Source: Macrotis lagotis
Taxonomy: Eukaryota; Chordata; Mammalia; Peramelemorphia; Peramelidae
Assembly: GCF_037893015.1 (NCBI RefSeq)
Contig: NC_133666.1
Span: 156,968,498 to 157,032,497, forward strand
Length of the DNA stretch: 64,000 nucleotides
Reading direction: 5' to 3'
Both the position numbers and the translations under genes were made by a program. The notes below the pieces were generated by a model. It did not search any database. It worked only from the letters and a program-made list of their open reading frames with translations, and was not told where the DNA came from. Positions within the stretch are counted from its first letter, which is position 1. Each line of letters begins with the position of its first letter. Shown here piece by piece: positions 36,551-49,150 of this stretch.

Positions 36551-37990
36551 ATTTAAAAAACAGTTTGATGTTAATGTTAACACCATCAAAATGGTGTTTG
36601 TTGATTTTGACCAATAAATTTGTGTTTTCTCTTTTAAACCCAACAAATATTGCCTGTGTTTATTCTTTCATTCCCAATTCTAATTGTTTTGGATTTCTTT
36701 AAAAATTCCTTCTGAAGACAGCTAAATGAAACATTAAACCACAATGTCAGCATAAGCACAATTTATTATAATGATTCATTCATTTGTATATTATATGCTT
36801 GAAAAGACCACTAAGTAATTTTTCCACAATGTACATATAAAAAATAAAACTACTCCATGGTTTTCAACTGTTTACAGAGCCTAGTATTGCATTACCTCAC
36901 AGCCTTCTTAAAATTTTGAATAAACAAAAAAGCCACTCCATCTCTGATTGTGTCTAGCAAGATTCTCTTATTTGATCTGTCAGGAAGCTCACTATTTTAA
37001 ATTTGTTTCAGGCAATCTGTAAATTACTCTATCATTCATAGATATTTCTCAGCAGCTGGATTATTCAGCTATCTGCGATCCTCCATACATTCCTTGTTCA
37101 GAAAAAGTGTCCACTGAGAGAGTCTAATTTCAAAAGAACATATTAAATTTACATTCAGAATAAGATGACTCTCAACTTGTTTAGATCATGTCATAAAAAG
37201 TGATTTATTTATAAAATTCAATTTATTTCCCCATTTTGGTCTAAGAACATGGATTTAGTGAATACAGAATGTAATGTAGTCAGTCATGGTGTGGTCAAGT
37301 GCTGGGCAAGATTTCCATTCAGTTTTGCCAATGTTTCATAATCTTAAGACTGTTAAGATTCTAGTTTTTCTAGTCTTGGACCTCTCCTGAGCAGAGACTC
37401 TGCCATTCACTTTGTATTATGCCCACTTCTTTCCCCAGTGATTTTAGGATGTGAGCAAATAATCACAGGTTCTCATTCTGAGAGAGCTGAAATGACTTTT
37501 CACTTGGCACACTTTGATTTAGGGAGTGTTATACATGTTTGTTCAACCCATACTGGGCTGGAGGTAGATTTTTTTAATGCTATTTTTTCACATGTACTGA
37601 GAGCAGACATTGTATTTGACATATAAAGGAAATCACAGCTTTAGCCATGGAATTAGTTACTTAGATACAGGGAAATAAGGTATCAATAGTTCTCTCCATT
37701 ACTAAAGGTTATAGTAAAGAACTAATTTTCTTACCCTTTTATTCTTTTAAATCTTGATAAATTTGATATAAAGGAAGGGAAGAGAACAAACATTTATTAA
37801 ATGTCTAATATGTGTCAAGTACTGTGTTAAGTGCTTAATATTATCTTAATTTATTTGGTCTAAGTATAAAGTCTCCTCTATATTGTTCTTCCCCTTTTCT
37901 CCCAAAATGTGTTATTATTTCTTAAACTGATCAAGGAAATTAATCCCTTTCCTCAAAATTACTTAACATGATGACACTTTTTTGTTTGTT
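36551..37990. other. Unassigned stretch
   Basis: A small antisense MIR-type piece (AACAAACATTTATTAAATGT, 37,785-37,855) is the only recognised element. Confidence 0.35.
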
Positions 37991-38133
37991 TGGTGGGACA
38001 ACGGAGTTAAGTTACTTGCATAAGCCAGTACCCACACGTAGCAGATAGCAAGTATTTGAGATCACATTTGAACTCAGGTCCTCCTGACTACAAGACTGAT
38101 GCTCTATCCACTGCACCACCTGACTGTCCTTGT
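37980..38133 (-). mobile_element. WSINE1-like SINE, antisense, diverged
   Basis: GGAGTTAAGTTACTTGCATA, GAACTCAGGTCCTCCTGACT and CACTGCACCACCTGACTGTC. Confidence 0.75.
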
Positions 38134-38434
38134 GCTGACACTTTTTAAAATGGATAAAGTCAAATTTTACATTTTGAGAGCATCCTATTCAAATCAAATA
38201 AAAAATAATGGAGAAAATAGAAAAAATGACAATTTAGAAAATTTTTCCTAGTTTGTATGGTTATAAAAAGTTACTCCTCATCAATAGGGCTCTTAACTGT
38301 CAAAATGATTTACTAAGGAAAAATGATCTAGATATAGATAGAATAATACATATTTCTGGGAACACTGTGTTAATGTTTTTATGTGACAAGATAATCTCTG
38401 AGATAAACCACTAAAAGATTTTGAGTTAGATTAA

Positions 38435-38935
38435 CAATTCTCAAACTCTTTGGTCTCAAGACCAGTTTATAATCTTAAAAATTACTGAGTGTCCCAAAGA
38501 GATTTTGTTTATATGGATTATCTATCAATAGATTTGCATTATAAATTAAAACAATAAACTTTTAAAATATTTATTAATTAAATGTAAATGGTAATAATAA
38601 ATCAATGATATCAACATAATTTCTTTTATGAAAATAAATATGTTTTCCAGAAGAAAAACATAGAAAAATGACATTGTTTTACAAGTCTTTGCAAATATTT
38701 TTAATGTCTAGGTTATAAAAGACATCTGGATTTTCATATCTGCTTCTAAAATCAATTTATTATAGTATATTATTTTGGTTAAAGCATATAAAAAAATCCA
38801 GCCTCAAAGTTGGAAAAGAAAAAAGTATTTAATAGGTAAATAACATCTTTTGTACCATCATAAAAATAGCTTTGACTTCACAGACCCTTTTAAAAATAGG
38901 ACAAAAAATCAGATTATGCCCAAGAAAGGCATTTG
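38435..38935. mobile_element. hAT-like DNA transposon remnant
   Basis: Starts with CAATTCTCAAACTCTTTGGT, then TCCCAAAGAGATTTTGTTTA and TTCATATCTGCTTCTAAAAT, the order seen in an ancient mammalian hAT (Charlie-type) family. No transposase frame. The subfamily is not named. Confidence 0.5.
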
Positions 38936-41485
38936 TAGAATCCAAAATTATACATAACCTGTATGATTAAAAAAAAATGAGTATGGCATGAAGTGAGAGT
39001 GATTGATAAGAATTGATCAGCCCAAGTACTTCACTAAAATTAGTTAAAACAAAGCAAAGCAAAAAAAAAACCCTAATATAATCAAAGGAAGCCACACCAT
39101 TCTTAACCTCATAGGTTAAAAAAAACATGCATGAGTTATGTTCTATATCATGCATAGATGATGTTCTATATCATATCATAGATGCAATGCCAGCATCTAT
39201 AGTTTCAAAGTATAAACACCAATTTACATTGTATTGCATAAACCCACCTTTTCCTCTTTTCTTATGTTTCTATACAAGATTTCAAGAAGTTAGTATGGAT
39301 CTATCTAGAATAGATACTAATAGGCTAGCTTTATTTCCTTTCTTGATAGGGCTACTAAACTGAAGAATGCTTTAGACATAAAAAATATCACCAGTTCTAT
39401 GACCAGGCTCAAAGAATAGCCATCAATGATTCAATGAATACATATAACCAACCTATGCTGAGAATTAACACAAGTGTGAAGATGTTGTGGATTTATTTGA
39501 AAAGTCTCTGAAGGTAGAGAAGTTATCAAACATATTGGAATTTTTATTTTCTGGAATAACAAAAAAGATGATCATGAGAAAAGCACCTGCTAAACTACAT
39601 TTCCTATTTGTTCATCTAAATAAAATTTTATGAGAATAGTATACCTATGTAATAAGGGCATCTTCAATGAGTCACTAGAAGAGAACTAGTGAGTTTTAGC
39701 CAGTGATATTCTACAGTATTTTACACAATATAAAGGAAATCTGTAGAGAAGAAAATATTCCATTTTGTACAGGTATATTAAAAAAATGATTCAATAGGAC
39801 AAAACAATAATTTAAAGTAGAGACTTAAACTGGGGGCCTATGAATTGGTAAGTATTTCAATGTCATTAATATCCTTTGCAGTCTTACTTATTTTATGATT
39901 TTATGTTATACCTTCAAAAACATATATATCTGAGACAATGGACAAGACTTCTTTGGATTGCAAACTAGAAAGATAGCTTAGTGGTATAAAGATATTTGAC
40001 TAGACTTCCCAGTATCTACCCACATTCCCCCAAGAATAACAGAATTTCTAGAAGCAAGAATAGAATAGTGATTAGCTAGAGAGCTGCATTTCTGAACTTA
40101 ACTCATTACAGACGAGATGAATTTCCACACTAAGCTTTGAGACAGAGAACTATGACCTAGACAGTTACAGGACAAAAACAATCTATTGTAAATAGGATCA
40201 ATAATACATGATACAGAATCAGTTCAATCCTCTCATCCAATATCTAGCAGTTGTTTAGTTTATTGTTTATTGAGTGGCTGATTGATTGGATGGAGCAAGT
40301 AAATTTGCTTATAGAAAACTTGGATTAGATAATCTCTAAGATCCTTCTCAATTCTAGATCCTATAATTCTATAATAATACTGTGCTCCTGGAGTCCAATA
40401 GATTTTATTTTTTGCTTGTAAATCTATAATCATGAAAATGAATACACAGAAACAGAAATAAGGGAACATACTTTTTCTTATACTTCAACAATTCCAAAGA
40501 CCATTATTTCATTGACATGGGCAGTGCACATCATAGTAGTGCTTTGTCTAAGAGACAGTTTCATAAGGAACTATGTCAAAAGAATTAATCCCATGGAGGC
40601 CATCCTTACTAGAATCTTTTCTTACTTGGTAGGGCCTGCCAGAATTTAGGCTCTGAGAATCTATGATCAAGCAGGCAGGACTTTAGGATCAGTCTTTCCT
40701 ATTATGAGTCACAGAATTTGTACAGAGGAAAGTAGAATAATTCTGGAGATTACAACTATCCCAATCCTCTACTAGAAGTCTTATTGTGTTAAAAGCAGAT
40801 TATGTGACAGATTCAAAGCTTTCCTAATATATCCACTTTGAGTCTTACAGAGCACAGGAAGCACTCAAGGAGACTACTTAGGACTTAATTCTTACCAAAA
40901 AAATTGCTAGAAGTTGAAATGATGGGACATGGGAAAAAAACTAGTCATGTCATATTAGTGAGTAGGAATTCTGAACATAAATGAATTTTACATATTTCTT
41001 AAAAGTTCATGTAGATATCTTTACATATAGACATCCATAGATAGACAGATAAGATTATCATATAAATGCAATCCCATGAGAAGGAAAAATAATTTGAGAT
41101 GAATTAGAAAGGTTAAAAAAATGAAACTCGGACACTACAATTATAAGTTTATTCCGATGTGAAATAAAAGAACACGTGGTTTAAAAGTATATCACTACAG
41201 AGGGAATGATCTTATTAAGCCGTATTTTTAAAATGCATATATAAAAGAAGGAAGGAGGAGACCACAAGAAATACTGTCAAGAAGACCAAAGTCCAGGATG
41301 AATTGAGGTTTGAAAAAATTCTAAATGTAACTAAAGGTGTATTTAAATATACTTTTCAGAATTGTTTTTATATTGCTTACATGAATAAATAGCCACTTTC
41401 CCAGTAGCAGACTCAAATAATCTCACGGTTGAAAAGGACATGTGTGGACCATGAATTCAACATGATATCCCCTCTAAAATAGATA
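38936..41485. other. Unassigned AT-rich stretch
   Basis: About 2.5 kb. A MIR tail-like phrase (TTAGATAATCTCTAAGATCC, about 40,325) is the only hint of a repeat. No gene was recognised. Confidence 0.35.
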
Positions 41486-41489
41486 TCAC

Positions 41490-41855
41490 ATGATCAATCT
41501 TAATGGACTTGCTCATTCCATCAGTGCAACAATAAAGAACAATTCTGGGGTATCTGCAATGGAGAATACCATCTGTATCCAGAGAAAGAACTGTGGAGTT
41601 TGAACAAAGACCAGACTATTACCTCTAATTTAAAAAAAGATGCATTATCTTATTATGTAACTTTGCTACCTCTTATATTTTATTTTTTTCCCTTAAGGAT
41701 ATGATTTCTCTCTCAACACATTCAATTTAGATCAATGTATAGCATGGAAACAATATAAAAACTAACAGACTGCCTTCTGTGAGGGGTGGGAGGCGGAAAA
41801 AGAGATTAGGGGAAAAAGTGTAAAACTCAAAAAATAAATAAATAGATAGAAAGAT
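41490..41855 (+). mobile_element. L1 LINE 3' UTR, sense
   Basis: ACTTGCTCATTCCATCAGTG and TGTATCCAGAGAAAGAACTG, then ACTAACAGACTGCCTTCTGT and GGTGGGAGGCGGAAAAAG with an A-rich end. The last part is the reverse complement of 11,300-11,420. Confidence 0.75.
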
Positions 41856-42139
41856 ATCAAAACAGTGATAAAACCCAAAAAGAATCAAATCATTCATGTA
41901 GAGGATCTTCAAACTAGGAAATAAACAAAATTTGAGAAATTTAAGTCCAGTATCAATATCAAATCACAGAATAGAAAATGGAATGATATAATGAAACTAA
42001 GACTCATATTTTAAAGGCCATTGTCTGACACATGTCTTGACTATATCTCTTATCAAATGGGAGCCCTGAAGCAGAACACTTGAGTGCTATAAACTCCAAG
42101 GAAGGCAGAAGTCAAGAGATCCTTATTTTAAGGAAGGCA

Positions 42140-43205
42140 TCCAGGTAGATTACACTCTTTGCAACTTCTCCATTATTCCCCAAACGTGTTCTCATCTTTC
42201 CATCCCTTTGACACCACACCATTTCAGCTTCCTTGGATGGGTAGTCTTCCCTAATTAGATTCTAATCTTCTTAAGAGCAAGGATTCTTTTCTTTTTCTGT
42301 ATTTGTATCCCTATAGCTTAGCACAGTACCTACAAATTTGCTTGGTTGGTTCTTGTCCTTTGTTATCAAAGAAGACCAAAATAAGGACACTATGTTTGAG
42401 ACAAATTACAGATGTCTGACTGTAGCCAGTTAGATCACTATGAGCTTGGAATGCTCTACCACAGGTTAAGCACAAATAGTCCATGTGAACACTTGGGGAA
42501 GATGTTCTAAACTTATGCATGTCATGTTTTCTTTTAGTTGTTTCAATTCTGCCTTCCTCATAGAGTGCAGCATCCTCACTGATGAGGGCACGCCATGCTA
42601 GGCGGTCCTGTGCAAGTGTCTCCCAATCTGTACAATCAATTCTAAAATTCTTCAATGAGACTTTCAGGGTGTCTCAGTATTGCTTCTTCTGAACCTTGTC
42701 AGTGCTTGTCTTGTGTGAGTTCTACATAAAATAGTTTTTTTGACAAATGTACATTTGGCATTCTAAGAACATGTCCAGCCCATCATAGTTGCACTCTCTA
42801 GTAATGTTGGAATGCTAGGCAGTTTATCTCAAGAAAGGATCTCAGTGTCTGATATCTTCTCCTGCCAGGTGATCGTCAGAATATTCCTATGACAATTTAA
42901 ATGAAAGTGATTCAGTTTCCTGACATGGTGCTGGTAGACTGTCCAGGTTTCACAGGTATAGAGCAATGAGGTCAACACAATGACTCTGTAGACCTTCAGT
43001 ATGGTAGGAAGTCTAATACCTTTTCTCTCTCAAACTCTCTTTCAGAGCCTCCCCAATATTGAGCTAGTTTTGGTCAATGTGTACCTCCTTGGAAAGGACA
43101 CTGTCAAGATAAGTGATCTTGTCCACAGTACTCAAAACTTCTCCATTTGCTGTAATCAACGTTTCCACATATAGGAGCTTAATAAATGTTTATTGACTGA
43201 CTATA
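42140..43205 (+). mobile_element. L2 LINE 3' end, sense, split by RTE
   Basis: L2 3' text (AGAGCAAGGATTCTTTTCTT, TAGCTTAGCACAGTACCTAC) ends at about 42,333. It resumes with CACATATAGGAGCTTAATAA at 43,167-43,205. The RTE 3' end sits between. Confidence 0.65.
42335..43160 (-). mobile_element. RTE-clade LINE 3' end, antisense, 5'-truncated
   Basis: Minus-strand translation of 42,655-42,311 gives the RTE ORF2 C-terminal region: CTDWETLAQDRLAWRALISE, DAALYEEGRI, and a Cys/His element CLTCGRAFQAHSDLTGY. Upstream, other frames read backwards through GHVL-type and RHVxxLNHFHL-type text up to about 43,150. The 3' end (GTCTTCTTTGATAACAAAGG) lies near 42,350. Confidence 0.75.
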
Positions 43206-43465
43206 TGCTTCAGTTCCCTATCTATAAAATGGAGTCGATTATTTTGGACTAAGCACCTCATGGATTGTTATTGAGTTTTATAAACTATAAAAGGATAAAT
43301 AAGTGTTATCTATTATTGTTAGTGTATTTGTTTTTGTAATATTAGCATGATGGTTATTGATACAATGGGATGGATGTATAGTTCTTTTGTACAGTGATAC
43401 ACAAAGAATGTTAACCAATGCATAAAAATATAAATCTGGATGATGTTTCTTGTGTGAGGGGTTTT

Positions 43466-43627
43466 TTGTTGTTGTTTTTTTTCCTTTAGTTTTTCCAAGG
43501 CAGTAGAGTTGTGACTTGCCCAAGGCCACACAGCTAGGTAATTATTAAATGTCTAAGGTCAGATTTGAACTCAGGTCCTCCTGACTCCAGGGCTGATGCT
43601 CTATCCACTGTGCCACCTAACTGCCCC
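43466..43627 (-). mobile_element. WSINE1-like SINE, antisense
   Basis: T-rich tail, AGTTGTGACTTGCCCAAGGC, GAACTCAGGTCCTCCTGACT and CACTGTGCCACCTAACTGCC. Confidence 0.85.
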
Positions 43628-43754
43628 GTGGTGAGCATTTTGACCTCAATCTAATTAATATTAGATCTATACATGGAATCATAGAATCAAGCAAGCTTTT
43701 AAAATAACACAAATCTGTTAACAACAAGATGGTGTAATTACAAAGTGCTAAATA

Positions 43755-43875
43755 ATGTTGTTGTTGCATCATTTTCTGTGGTGTCTGACTCTTCATGACC
43801 CTATTTGTGCTTTTCTTGGCAAAAGTACTGAAGTAGCTTACCATTAAATTATTATTATTATTATTGTTATTATTC
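43755..43875 (-). mobile_element. MAR1-like SINE 3' part, antisense
   Basis: GTTGTTGTTGCATCATTTTC, GTGTCTGACTCTTCATGACC and TTCTTGGCAAAAGTACTGAA are the complement of the MAR1 tail. An ATT run follows at 43,849-43,875. Confidence 0.7.
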
Positions 43876-44104
43876 ATAATGGTATAAAATTAACAGGATG
43901 AAATTTAATATAGAAAAAATATAAAGTGAAGCATTTGGAAAATTAGTAATTATATCATTGCCATACATATTACTTTTAACAGTAATATCCATTCTTTTTT
44001 CTATGAATCCATGATGTTCTCATCTGTGTCCTAGATATCTTCCAAAAAAGACTTCTTCCAGCTTCCTTTTAATGCTGTGAATACCAGTGAAGCATTCAGG
44101 TTGT

Positions 44105-44260
44105 CCAAATACTGATTTAGACACTTACTGTGTAACCTTGGGCCAGTCATTTAATATTTTTGTGCCTTAGTTTCCTCATCTGTAAATTAAAGATATTGGA
44201 GTAGAAAAACTTATATGATTCCTTCTAGTTCTAATGCTATAATCCTATGCTTAGTTATCC
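44105..44260 (+). mobile_element. MIR/CORE-SINE, sense
   Basis: TGTGTAACCTTGGGCCAGTC and GTTTCCTCATCTGTAAATTA, then CCTTCTAGTTCTAATGCTAT. Confidence 0.75.
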
Positions 44261-44868
44261 TTTCCTCTCACTTCATGACTGTTCTACTTCCTCTTCTAAT
44301 TATACCTATTTCAGGTGATATTCTTTATGTCAGTTCTACTTAATCTTGATTGCTAAATATTTGATGACTTATTCATTTTCATCATATATCGCTACATTAT
44401 TCTTTGAGTGATATTTAATGTAATTGTAAAAAATCAGTGGCATTCCATGATTCACAATATTTAAGATCACTACAAGAATGATGTTAGTAAAATGAGTCTT
44501 TCTTTTATGAAATTTGGGATTATTAAAGGCAATGCACAATTTTCCCAAAGCAATACAATCCATTTTCCTTCTCCTTTTTAATACTGGAGTGTAAGTCATA
44601 TGTGTGCATGTATTTTTATTGATGTACACAATAGTATACATATACATATATGGACCATGTCTGAGAGATATTCTCCAACTGCATATCATAGCCTGAACAA
44701 TGTGCATTTTTTTATCTTTTTTTTTCTATGTAAATGGCTAGGCCTCATTGATTGTGAACAGATATCTCAGTGCTTTTGGTTTTAATACATTCAACACAAG
44801 GTCATCTACAAAAGGCAGCATATGGAAGACTTCATCACTGACAGAGAATTCCGTTTCCATTTGGTCTT
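44261..44868. other. Unassigned AT-rich stretch
   Basis: No recognised gene. A 112-residue minus-strand frame at 44,707-44,369 has no recognisable content. Confidence 0.35.
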
Positions 44869-44869
44869 T

Positions 44870-45013
44870 CTGGTTTTGTTTTTTGCAAGATAATGGGGTT
44901 AAATGACTTGCCCAAGGTCACACAGCTAAGTAATGATTAAATGTCTGAGGTCAAATTTGAACTCAGGTCCTCCTGACTCCAGGGTCAGTGCTCTGCTCCA
45001 CTTAGCCACCCCA
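44870..45013 (-). mobile_element. WSINE1-like SINE, antisense
   Basis: GGGGTTAAATGACTTGCCCA, GAACTCAGGTCCTCCTGACT and a shortened head complement. Confidence 0.85.
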
Positions 45014-45221
45014 TGGGTTTTTTAATAGTGTTTTCTAAGGTATGCCCAACAATGAAAGTTGTCACAAAATAAAAATAATTCTATGTCTCATAGTATAATG
45101 GAGTGGATCTAAAAAGAAGGAGCAAGATAGAGGGGGGAGACACAGTATTAGAAATCTAGACCCTTATTTTCATGTGACTCCAGAAAGCAGTCTTTTCTTT
45201 ACTAATTTGCTAGTGTCTTCT

Positions 45222-45486
45222 AAATAATAGTAATATAGTTAGGACTTAAAATAGTGCCTACTTACCGTGTGCTAAGTGTTGCAAATATTATCTCATCTGC
45301 TCTTCACAACAACCCCAAGAGGTAGGTGCTATTTTTATTCCCATTTTAATACTGAGGAAGCTGCGGCAAACAGAAATTAGATGACTTGCCCAGGTTCACA
45401 CAGAGAGAAAATATCTGAGGTTCGATTTGATCTTAGTCATCTATCTCCAGGCCCAGCATTCTGTCCGTTGGATCACCTAGCTGCTT
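45222..45486 (-). mobile_element. MIR/CORE-SINE, antisense, near full length
   Basis: GTGTGCTAAGTGTTGCAAAT, CTTCACAACAACCCCAAGAG and GATGACTTGCCCAGGTTCAC, then a head complement to CACCTAGCTGC. Confidence 0.75.
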
Positions 45487-45589
45487 CAAAAGAGGCAGGT
45501 AGATTTGGAGAATAGATAACTTTCCAAAATCGATGTTTGCAGAATGGAAGGGTGGTTATCATGTGATTTTCAAATAGAATACTACGAAA

Positions 45590-45985
45590 ATTGGAGTAAT
45601 GCATTGTTGGTGAAGTTAATGAACTGATACAGCCATTCCAGAAAGCAATTTGGATCTCTGCCCTCAAAGTAACAAAGTTTGACTTAGCAGTCCACTACTA
45701 GGAGATGAAAGGGTGAAAGACTCCATAAGTACAAAATATTTACATCACCTCTTTTTATGATGGCAAAGAACTGGAAACTAAAGGAGTGCCCATCAGTTGG
45801 AAAGGTTGAATAAACTATAGGAAAGAAAAGATAGAATAAAATTCTACTGTAAGAAATGAATCAACTGTTTCAGAGAAACTTGAGAAGCCTTGTATTATTG
45901 ATGCAAAGTTAAGTGGAGAAAAAAAAAACAAGGAATATAATTTATACTATAACACAAAAATTGTAAAAATAAACAATTCTGAGAG
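45590..45985 (+). mobile_element. L1 LINE 3' end, sense, degraded
   Basis: CCATTCCAGAAAGCAATTTG, TATGATGGCAAAGAACTGGA, TGCCCATCAGTTGGAAAGG and TTTCAGAGAAACTTGAGAAG in order. Confidence 0.65.
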
Positions 45986-46044
45986 ACGTAAAAACTCTGA
46001 TCAATGCTAAGCATTTCCAGAGGACTGAAGATGAAGAATGCTGA

Positions 46045-46228
46045 TGATGTTTGTCCTTTGTTCTCAAAGAAGACCATGACCATCAGGGAAGTGATGTCAT
46101 GACAAGCACATGAAAAAAGGATTTGAGTGAGGAGGTGCTGTGCTAAGTCACCAGTCTCACTTTCTCCTCTGGAGCTACCTGAGTCCAGTTGCTAGATATG
46201 AATCAGGATAAGTGGAGAGGGCCCTGGA
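46045..46228 (-). mobile_element. RTE-tailed SINE, antisense, head missing
   Basis: TTTGTCCTTTGTTCTCAAAG, AAGACCATGACCATCAGGGA, GGATTTGAGTGAGGAGGTGC and AGATATGAATCAGGATAAGT match the tail and body of the copies at 3,205 and 26,497. Confidence 0.8.
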
Positions 46229-46269
46229 TGCATGACAGAAAGGTAATAAATATGCAGAATGAGATACAA

Positions 46270-46426
46270 ATTTTTGTTTATTTTTTTGTAAGATAATGGG
46301 GTTAAGTGGGTTTCCCAAGGCCACCCAGCTAGGTAATTATTAAGTGTCTGAGACTGGATTTGAACTCAGGTACTCCTGACTCCAGGGTGGGTGCTCTATC
46401 CCCTGTGCCACCTAGCTGCCCAGATA
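46270..46426 (-). mobile_element. WSINE1-like SINE, antisense
   Basis: GGGGTTAAGTGGGTTTCCCA, GAACTCAGGTACTCCTGACT and CCTGTGCCACCTAGCTGCCC. Confidence 0.85.
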
Positions 46427-46564
46427 CATATTTTTGGATATGACCAATATGAAAGTGGCTATGCATATTCCAGAACATTTTGTTTTTATATTTTTCCACT
46501 GGGAAGAAAAAATAAGTGATAATTGATAAAATGCAATTTAACAAGAACAAAATAGAATGCTATT

Positions 46565-46762
46565 AATCCCAGAACCATATGGAAAGAGTACAAGACATAG
46601 ATTCAGAATCCCTTGGATTTAACCCTCAATTTGCTAGATTTACTGTCTGTAATAACTGTGGGCAAGTTACTTCATCTTCAGTTTAGTTTCTCAACTGAAA
46701 AACAGAAAGGAAGAAAGCTGGATTAAATTATTTTCATGTCACTTATAGTTCTACTATTCTAT
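46565..46762 (+). mobile_element. MIR-like CORE-SINE, sense, diverged
   Basis: AACTGTGGGCAAGTTACTTC and TTTCTCAACTGAAAAACAG, then CACTTATAGTTCTACTATTC. Confidence 0.6.
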
Positions 46763-46764
46763 TT

Positions 46765-46918
46765 TGTCTTTTTTTTTTTTTTTGCAAGGCAATGGGGTTA
46801 AGTGGCTTGCCCAAGGCCACACAGCTAGGTAATTATTAAGTGTTTGAGGCTCGATTAGAACTCAGGTACTCCTGACTACAGGATCAGTGCTCTATCCACT
46901 GCACCACCTAGCCAACCC
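46765..46918 (-). mobile_element. WSINE1-like SINE, antisense, inserted in the MIR tail
   Basis: T-run tail, GGGGTTAAGTGGCTTGCCCA, ACTCAGGTACTCCTGACTAC and CACTGCACCACCTAGCC. Flanks of the form CTATTNTATTTTG suggest a target-site duplication. Confidence 0.85.
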
Positions 46919-47360
46919 TCTATTATTATATTTTGAACCTTACTTTTGATGCCTTTTAAGATCTCAGCTTTCTATCATTTAAAGATTAATAGCAGAGCAT
47001 TTTGCAATTCACATTAAAAAAGAAACAGCATGATTTCAACCATTTCCCAAGAGAACAAATGCCAATAACTGACAAAACAAAAAACAAAAAACAAATACAA
47101 AGACCAGCTGTCATAAGTGATACTAATTACTGTTCTTACCAGAAGCTAAAGATCAAAGTCATAACTATGGAGGAGTGACTGAGCCATTGCCCTAGGGCAT
47201 CAAAATTTAAAAGGAGCTGACAGTACTTACACACTTTCAGCTGCTTAAAATCAATTGGATTTAGTACCTAGTTAACAAGAATGATTCATCAAAAAAGCAA
47301 GTTTCAGTGATTCTCCATCATCCCTCACTATTTCCTAGGGCCTTAGTTCATTGATGTCAT
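46919..47360. other. Unassigned stretch
   Basis: No recognised feature. Confidence 0.35.
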
Positions 47361-47361
47361 G

Positions 47362-47527
47362 GAAGAGGATAAGAGAGGATGAAGAGGAGGAAGAAGAGGA
47401 GGAAAAAAAAGGAGGAGGAGGAGGAAGAGGAGGAGGATAAGGGAGAATAGAAGGAAGAGAAGAAAAAGGAGGAGGAGAGAAGAAAAAGAAGAAGAAGAAG
47501 AGGAGGAGGAGGAGGAGGAGGAGGAGA
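47362..47527. repeat. GGA/GAA-rich purine tract
   Basis: About 165 bp of nearly pure purine on the plus strand (AGGAGG and AAGAAG units, with rare T). It is less regular than the tract at 22,349. Confidence 0.9.
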
Positions 47528-47859
47528 AAACATAGAAGAAAAGAAAAAATTACATGACCTCAGAAAGATTATGTTCTACTGGAGAGCATACAACCAAGCA
47601 TGTATAGAGTATGCCAAAAACAGATTGTTAAATTTTCGGTGTGAGTATTTATATCTCAGAAATTGTCAAATGGTACAAACCAGGGCTTGATTTATGGTTG
47701 TGCTGATTTCTTAGAATTAAGAAGTTATCTTAAATGAATAAAAATATGTTAGTAATGCAGATTAAACTTAAAAGTGTATGGTGCACTCCCTTCCTCCCTA
47801 GTTGAGTGTTAAACATTTACCAGAACACCTCTGGACACAGAATAGATATAAGTAAGTAA

Positions 47860-48010
47860 GTACAAAGTAGTTTGAGAAGAGAGGAAGCAGTAATAATTAG
47901 TGGAATCAGGAGAGATGAGTTGATCCTTGAAGGAAGCAAAGGATAAGAGATAAAGGTGAAAAGGGAATGTATTCCAGATAGGAAATAAAATGGTGAGTTT
48001 ATGAAATAGG
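47860..48010. repeat. Fragment of the unnamed ancient repeat
   Basis: TTGATCCTTGAAGGAAGCAA and GAATGTATTCCAGATAGG resemble the first part of the family seen at 35,640-36,550. Confidence 0.4.
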
Positions 48011-48595
48011 AAATAAGTAAATGTCTACTAAGTAAATATCTACTAGAATCAAACTAGATTTTGTAATTTATGCATTTTTGTGTTTTGTATTTTTATGTAT
48101 TTACTGGATTGTATCTTTTATCTTATAGGGTAGTGACCTCCAAAATAGAGGCTTTTAGCTCCATGGGTAACCATCACATAACTCCAAGGATTTTGTGATT
48201 AACCATCGGGTAGGCAGGAATATAGGTTACATCTAACCTTTCCCAAGATAGCCAATATTAGGATGAGAACCCAACACTTTTCTTCATTTAATTACACCTA
48301 CCCTTCACTAGTCATCCCTCTAATACATATCTACTGTGATATCACATATAGTTGTAGAAAACCCCAGCCCTAACCTTTTCTGGAACAGGTTTTGTTCACC
48401 TGGGGCACCTAAAACCTAACCATGACCTGAGCATTCACAGGAGTCACTAAGCTTATGTCATTAGGAGAATTCACCCTCCCATTATTTTTTTTAATTGTAG
48501 AAGGCATACTTGGAAAGATGCACTGGAGCAGTGACCAGTCAATAAGAACCTCTTATCCCTTCATCATTTTGGATAGGACAAATGAACTGACTGAA
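48011..48595. other. Unassigned stretch
   Basis: No recognised gene or repeat. Confidence 0.35.
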
Positions 48596-48599
48596 CCTG

Positions 48600-49150
48600 T
48601 TCATTCATACAACATGAATGGGTTGAGATCGGCATCACAGGTCTTATTACATTATCTTTTCTCCAAAAAACTATTCCCTTCCAATTTTTCATCTTTCAAG
48701 AGCACCATCATCCTTCCAGTCATCCAGGTTCAAAAGCTCTTGTTTCAACTTTGACTAATTACCTTCACTCATCCTACTTATCGAATAGTTCCCAATTTGG
48801 TTTTTATCTTCAAAATGTTTGTTTTGTGTCTATTCCTTCTCAGTCATGTTCATATGGTCATTACTCTAATTGCGGCCCTCATCACTTCTCTCCTGGAATT
48901 TTGCAATTTATCTCCTAACTGACCTTTCTGCCTGGCCTCTTCCTTTTTCAGTTCATCCTTGTCTGACCATGTCACTTCAATAAATTTCACCAGTTATTTT
49001 CTCTAGGATTGAATATAAATGCCCCCTCTTTTTTTGCAATTAATGTACAACAGAATCTAACCTTAACCTACCTTTCTAATCTTATATTACATAACTCTAC
49101 TTCTTGTACTTTGGGGGCCAGTCCAACTTGCTTTTTTCCTATTCCTGATA
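48600..49150 (+). mobile_element. L2-like LINE ORF2 remnant, sense
   Basis: Pyrimidine-rich sense text with CTCTCCTGGAATTTTGCAAT, CTCCTAACTGACCTTTCTGC and a following TTGAATATAAATGCCCCCTC..TTAACCTACCTTTCTAATC, the order found in L2/L3 LINEs. Frames are lost. Confidence 0.5.

Noticed and set aside
42311..42655. 114-residue minus-strand frame with a CxxC-His zinc-finger look, considered as a ZNF474 exon
   Set aside because: The DWETLAQDRLAWRALI context and neighbouring reverse-frame text identify it as the C-terminus of an RTE retrotransposon.
26010..46920. Regularly recurring similar units, considered as a CRISPR-like or tandem array
   Set aside because: Units are dispersed SINEs in both orientations with their own target-site duplications; spacing is irregular and the DNA is mammalian.
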